NCBI GenBank assembly: GCA_910576855.1
Contig: CAJTJP010000001.1
Location: 124,001 to 188,000, forward strand
Length of the DNA: 64,000 bases
Direction of reading: 5' to 3'
DNA from: Erysipelotrichales bacterium
Lineage (GTDB): Bacteria > Bacillota_I > Bacilli_A > Erysipelotrichales > Erysipelotrichaceae
Part shown: piece after piece, positions 61,483 to 64,000 of the stretch
How the letters are laid out: each line of letters opens with the position of its first letter
Position numbering within the stretch: position 1 is the first letter of the stretch
Notes under the pieces: generated by a model
The model's input: the letters and a program-made list of their open reading frames with translations, nothing else
Databases searched by the model: none
What the model was told of the DNA's origin: nothing
Position numbers and translations under genes: made by a program

Positions 61483-64000
61483 ATGTCTGATAAAACACAG
61501 GGAGTGTACAAACTATTTCAAGATACCGCAAGGGATATCATTTCAGATGAAGAAAAATGGAAATCCTTTTTAAAAGTAATTGCTTGGTCGTATAAGTATT
61601 CATTCGAGCAACAATTACTCATATATGCGCAAAGACCTACTGCAAGAGCCTGTACTACTTATGATATATGGGCAAAGAAATTACACCGTAATGTCAAGCG
61701 AGGAAGTAAAGGTATAGCACTGATAGTGCAAGGTAAAAATACTATGTATTTAGAGCATGTGTTTGATGTGTCGGATACGGTTAGTAGAGAAAAAAAACCA
61801 TTTAATTTATGGGAGATAAGAAGTGATGTACATGAAGAACTGCGAAACTATTTAATTGATAAATATGCACCTGAATTAGAACATGCTAGTCTTTATGAAG
61901 CATTAAAAGAGATGATTGCTACTTTTTCAGATGAGATTGTTATTTCTGAACGCCTTATAAAAAAAATATCAGATAAAAATACTGAATACAAGTATCAAAC
62001 AAAAGTAATTGCGGATATCAATCAGTTAATCGTCAACAGTATTGCTTATGCTGCGATGATACGGTGTGATATTAAAGATGTAGAAAATTATTTCAATAAG
62101 GATGATTTTTCGGCTATCAAAATGCTTGATATGGACACGATTGCCTTTATAGGTCATACAGTGCAAGAATACAATAAATACGCTATAAACGAGTTAAAAT
62201 CTATCAATGAGAATTTATCCCGTGCGAAACTTGCTAAAACGGTAAAAATGGTTCATAATGATAGTACAGAGAGGAGTAATTCAAATGAAAATCAATTACA
62301 AGCAGGTAGGGGACGTACAACTTCCGGACTTACAAATGGAGAAGATTACACTTACAGAAATGTACATGAAAGCGAGAATGAAATACCTAGAGGAGGACAA
62401 ACCGGACTTATATTTCAAACTACTGACTCAAAATCAAATGAACAATCATCTCAAAGAGATTCAGCAAGAGGCGGAAGAATTGGAAGAACTGTTGATGAAT
62501 CAAATGTTGGAGAGCGAGAAGAACCTGATACCGGACAAAGCAACAGCGCAAATGGAATGGGTCGGCTACATGAACAATTTGAAGAATCGAGTGCAGGAAA
62601 TGGTCTTGGCACAAGTGGTCTACAACTAATTGACAAAGGCGGAAATACAGATGTATTACCGCCTTTTAATTTACAGTATTTATCAACATTACTTTGTGAA
62701 GATATTGGACTTACCAAAAAGAAAGAAGAAATTGCGCAATATTTTATAGAACATATAGACGATGAAGAAAGAGCAAATTTCTTAGCAGAGTGTTATGATG
62801 ACAAACTTATCCAGACTTTTAAAGCCCCACAGAATTATGACTTTAGTTATATAGGGTGCAGAAAATATGGTAATGGTCTTGATATATGGGAGGGAAGTTA
62901 TTTAAGGAAAGAATCTAAATCATTTTTATCGTTTATGGTTCTTCAAAAGGAAGTTGCTAAACTGATTGAGAGCGGTGAATATTTACTTCCAAAATGGGAA
63001 AAGATGTCAGGGGTTCAACGAGCCTATAAAATGAATGTACTTAATTCAAATGCTATTTTCCATTTACTCACATATAGAAATGAACTACTGAAATCGTCGA
63101 CGGAGATTATTTCATTCTTTCAAGAACATACAGATAAAAAGGAACAAGCCACTTTCATTAAAGAATGTTTCCCGAAGCACACAGTAGAATGGAAAGTAGA
63201 TGGTGTTCCTCTTGGTTTTATAAAAGAAGAAGATTCACTTCATCTTTATTTTGGAACATATGATAATCAAGAAACAAGCGTAAAGTATAATTGGAAATTA
63301 GTTGCAAACTTGGTTGACGGTTTCATTATATCACGGTACTATGATCCGACTGTCCAAATTCCCACTGCTGATGAACTAAGAAATGCAGTTTATGAAAACG
63401 AAAAGTCTTTCAAAAATGGTGTGTTTTTTTCTCAAGATGAAATTGATCGTATTCTCATTCGTGGCAGTGATGTGCAAGATGGTAAATATCGTATCTTTCA
63501 ACATATGCAAAAGCATTTAACTAAAAAAGAGAATATTGATTTTCTTAAGCAGGAATATGGAGTTGGTGGAAGCAATCCTGCATACGGCTGCATTGATGAA
63601 TGGCACGATGGTAAAGGGATTACAATCAGCAGAAAAAAAGAAATAGGAAAAGAAGAAATCAAGGTTACTTTAAAATGGGATAAAGTCGCAAAACGAATTA
63701 GTGAACTCATAGCGACTAATCGCTATTTAAGTAAACAAGAACTAGAACACTATCCTGTATTTTTACAAAAGCAAGTGCAACGAAAGCATGAACATGAAAG
63801 ACAAATAAAGATAGAAGAACAAGGAAAAGATACAGAGCCGACCTCAGTAGAAACCATTCAAAAAGTTGTTCCAAAAGAATGGAGTGTTGGTGATACTGTT
63901 TATATTGGCATTACGGAATATGTAATCATGGATATAGCAAGTGATTCTGTTACTGTATCAGAAAAAGAATTTCCATTATTTCAAGAAATATATAAGAAAG
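61483..64000 (+). CDS. Large ArdC-type domain protein of an integrative element (3' end outside window)
   Basis: At least 839 codons without a stop to the window edge. Start ATG 61483 with AAAGGACGTG upstream. Residues about 20-90 (SFEQQLLIYAQRPTARACTTYDIW, VKRGSKGIAL) match the ArdC-like ssDNA-binding/LtrC-type N-terminal domain found on very large helicase/methylase-like proteins of conjugative elements, which are often over 2000 residues. Residues about 265-385 are a Gly/Ser/Asn/Glu-rich linker of low complexity; within that DNA lies the nested TnpV-like gene. After it come further globular segments. The helicase part, if present, is beyond the window. Confidence 0.8.
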   Translation, partial: MSDKTQGVYKLFQDTARDIISDEEKWKSFLKVIAWSYKYSFEQQLLIYAQRPTARACTTYDIWAKKLHRNVKRGSKGIALIVQGKNTMYLEHVFDVSDTVSREKKPFNLWEIRSDVHEELRNYLIDKYAPELEHASLYEALKEMIATFSDEIVISERLIKKISDKNTEYKYQTKVIADINQLIVNSIAYAAMIRCDIKDVENYFNKDDFSAIKMLDMDTIAFIGHTVQEYNKYAINELKSINENLSRAKLAKTVKMVHNDSTERSNSNENQLQAGRGRTTSGLTNGEDYTYRNVHESENEIPRGGQTGLIFQTTDSKSNEQSSQRDSARGGRIGRTVDESNVGEREEPDTGQSNSANGMGRLHEQFEESSAGNGLGTSGLQLIDKGGNTDVLPPFNLQYLSTLLCEDIGLTKKKEEIAQYFIEHIDDEERANFLAECYDDKLIQTFKAPQNYDFSYIGCRKYGNGLDIWEGSYLRKESKSFLSFMVLQKEVAKLIESGEYLLPKWEKMSGVQRAYKMNVLNSNAIFHLLTYRNELLKSSTEIISFFQEHTDKKEQATFIKECFPKHTVEWKVDGVPLGFIKEEDSLHLYFGTYDNQETSVKYNWKLVANLVDGFIISRYYDPTVQIPTADELRNAVYENEKSFKNGVFFSQDEIDRILIRGSDVQDGKYRIFQHMQKHLTKKENIDFLKQEYGVGGSNPAYGCIDEWHDGKGITISRKKEIGKEEIKVTLKWDKVAKRISELIATNRYLSKQELEHYPVFLQKQVQRKHEHERQIKIEEQGKDTEPTSVETIQKVVPKEWSVGDTVYIGITEYVIMDIASDSVTVSEKEFPLFQEIYKK
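62285..62629 (+). CDS. TnpV-like protein nested in another frame of the ArdC-type gene
   Basis: 114 residues, entirely inside the previous gene and in its +1 frame. Start ATG 62285 has AGAGAGGAG 8 bases upstream. The sequence (YKQVGDVQLPDL, then YMKARMKYLEEDKPDLYFKLL, LKEIQQEAEELEELL, and MEWVGYMNNLKNRVQEMV near the end) matches the TnpV family of Tn4451-type transposons in layout and length. The host frame here codes only for a low-complexity linker, as expected if the linker is shaped by the inner gene. TnpV function is not known. Confidence 0.7.
   Translation: MKINYKQVGDVQLPDLQMEKITLTEMYMKARMKYLEEDKPDLYFKLLTQNQMNNHLKEIQQEAEELEELLMNQMLESEKNLIPDKATAQMEWVGYMNNLKNRVQEMVLAQVVYN

Noticed and set aside
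62451..62717. 88-codon minus-strand frame in the element
   Set aside because: Opposes two well-supported frames, has no start signals and no recognisable motif.

Overview
The window is low-GC Gram-positive (Firmicutes) DNA. The evidence is AGGAGG-type ribosome-binding sites, TTGACA/TATAAT promoters, U-tailed terminators, a type VII secretion locus with WXG100 proteins, and wall-type giant surface proteins. The overall style resembles an Erysipelotrichia-like gut or oral anaerobe, but no rRNA or housekeeping marker fixes the taxon.

Layout. (1) 1-9804: two tandem giant surface proteins, the first cut by the window edge. (2) 10200-19042: ordinary chromosome, with a DEAD-box RNA helicase, an odd BACON-domain protein, an MscS channel, an AlbA_2/Schlafen-type protein, two membrane proteins and a LysR regulator. 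(3) 19202-26170: a 2322-residue protein made of 22 SpaA/Cna-B-like repeats, without signal peptide or wall anchor. (4) 26332-27193, minus strand: a probable type III toxin-antitoxin locus, with promoter, tandem RNA pseudoknots, terminator hairpin, then a nuclease-like toxin. (5) 28038-41229: one long operon for a type VII secretion system whose first genes are an FHA protein, a PP2C phosphatase and a transmembrane Ser/Thr kinase, followed by a small membrane protein, a large Ig-like lipoprotein, EssC (also with an FHA domain), an EsaB-like protein, two WXG100 proteins, a helical partner, a candidate effector and a DUF4176 protein. (6) 41280-46052: acetyltransferase, ATP-grasp protein with esterase, a complete IS30 element, and a CDP-alcohol phosphatidyltransferase. 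(7) 46668-58113: an ECF sigma factor fused to a membrane/extracellular tail, then a second tandem pair of the giant surface proteins; the last one lacks its C-terminal anchor. (8) 58114-64000: start of an integrative/plasmid-like element (PAPS-reductase-like protein, ParA, ParB, ArdC-type protein running off the edge, and a TnpV-like gene nested inside it in another frame).

How parts fit. The kinase, phosphatase and two FHA domains look like a phosphorylation switch built into the secretion operon, analogous to the PpkA/PppA/Fha pathway of type VI secretion. The four giant surface proteins have different N-terminal heads on shared stalks and TSP3-like calcium-binding repeats. Two of them carry an exact BlaI/CopY-type operator palindrome (TACA-N2-TGTA) before the start codon, and a third has a degenerate version.

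The most promising less-described items are the type III toxin-antitoxin RNA with covarying pseudoknots, the phospho-controlled type VII locus, the coupled loss of isopeptide residues in the giant repeat protein, and the TnpV-like gene overprinted on a linker. All calls come from reading the sequence; no database search was run.
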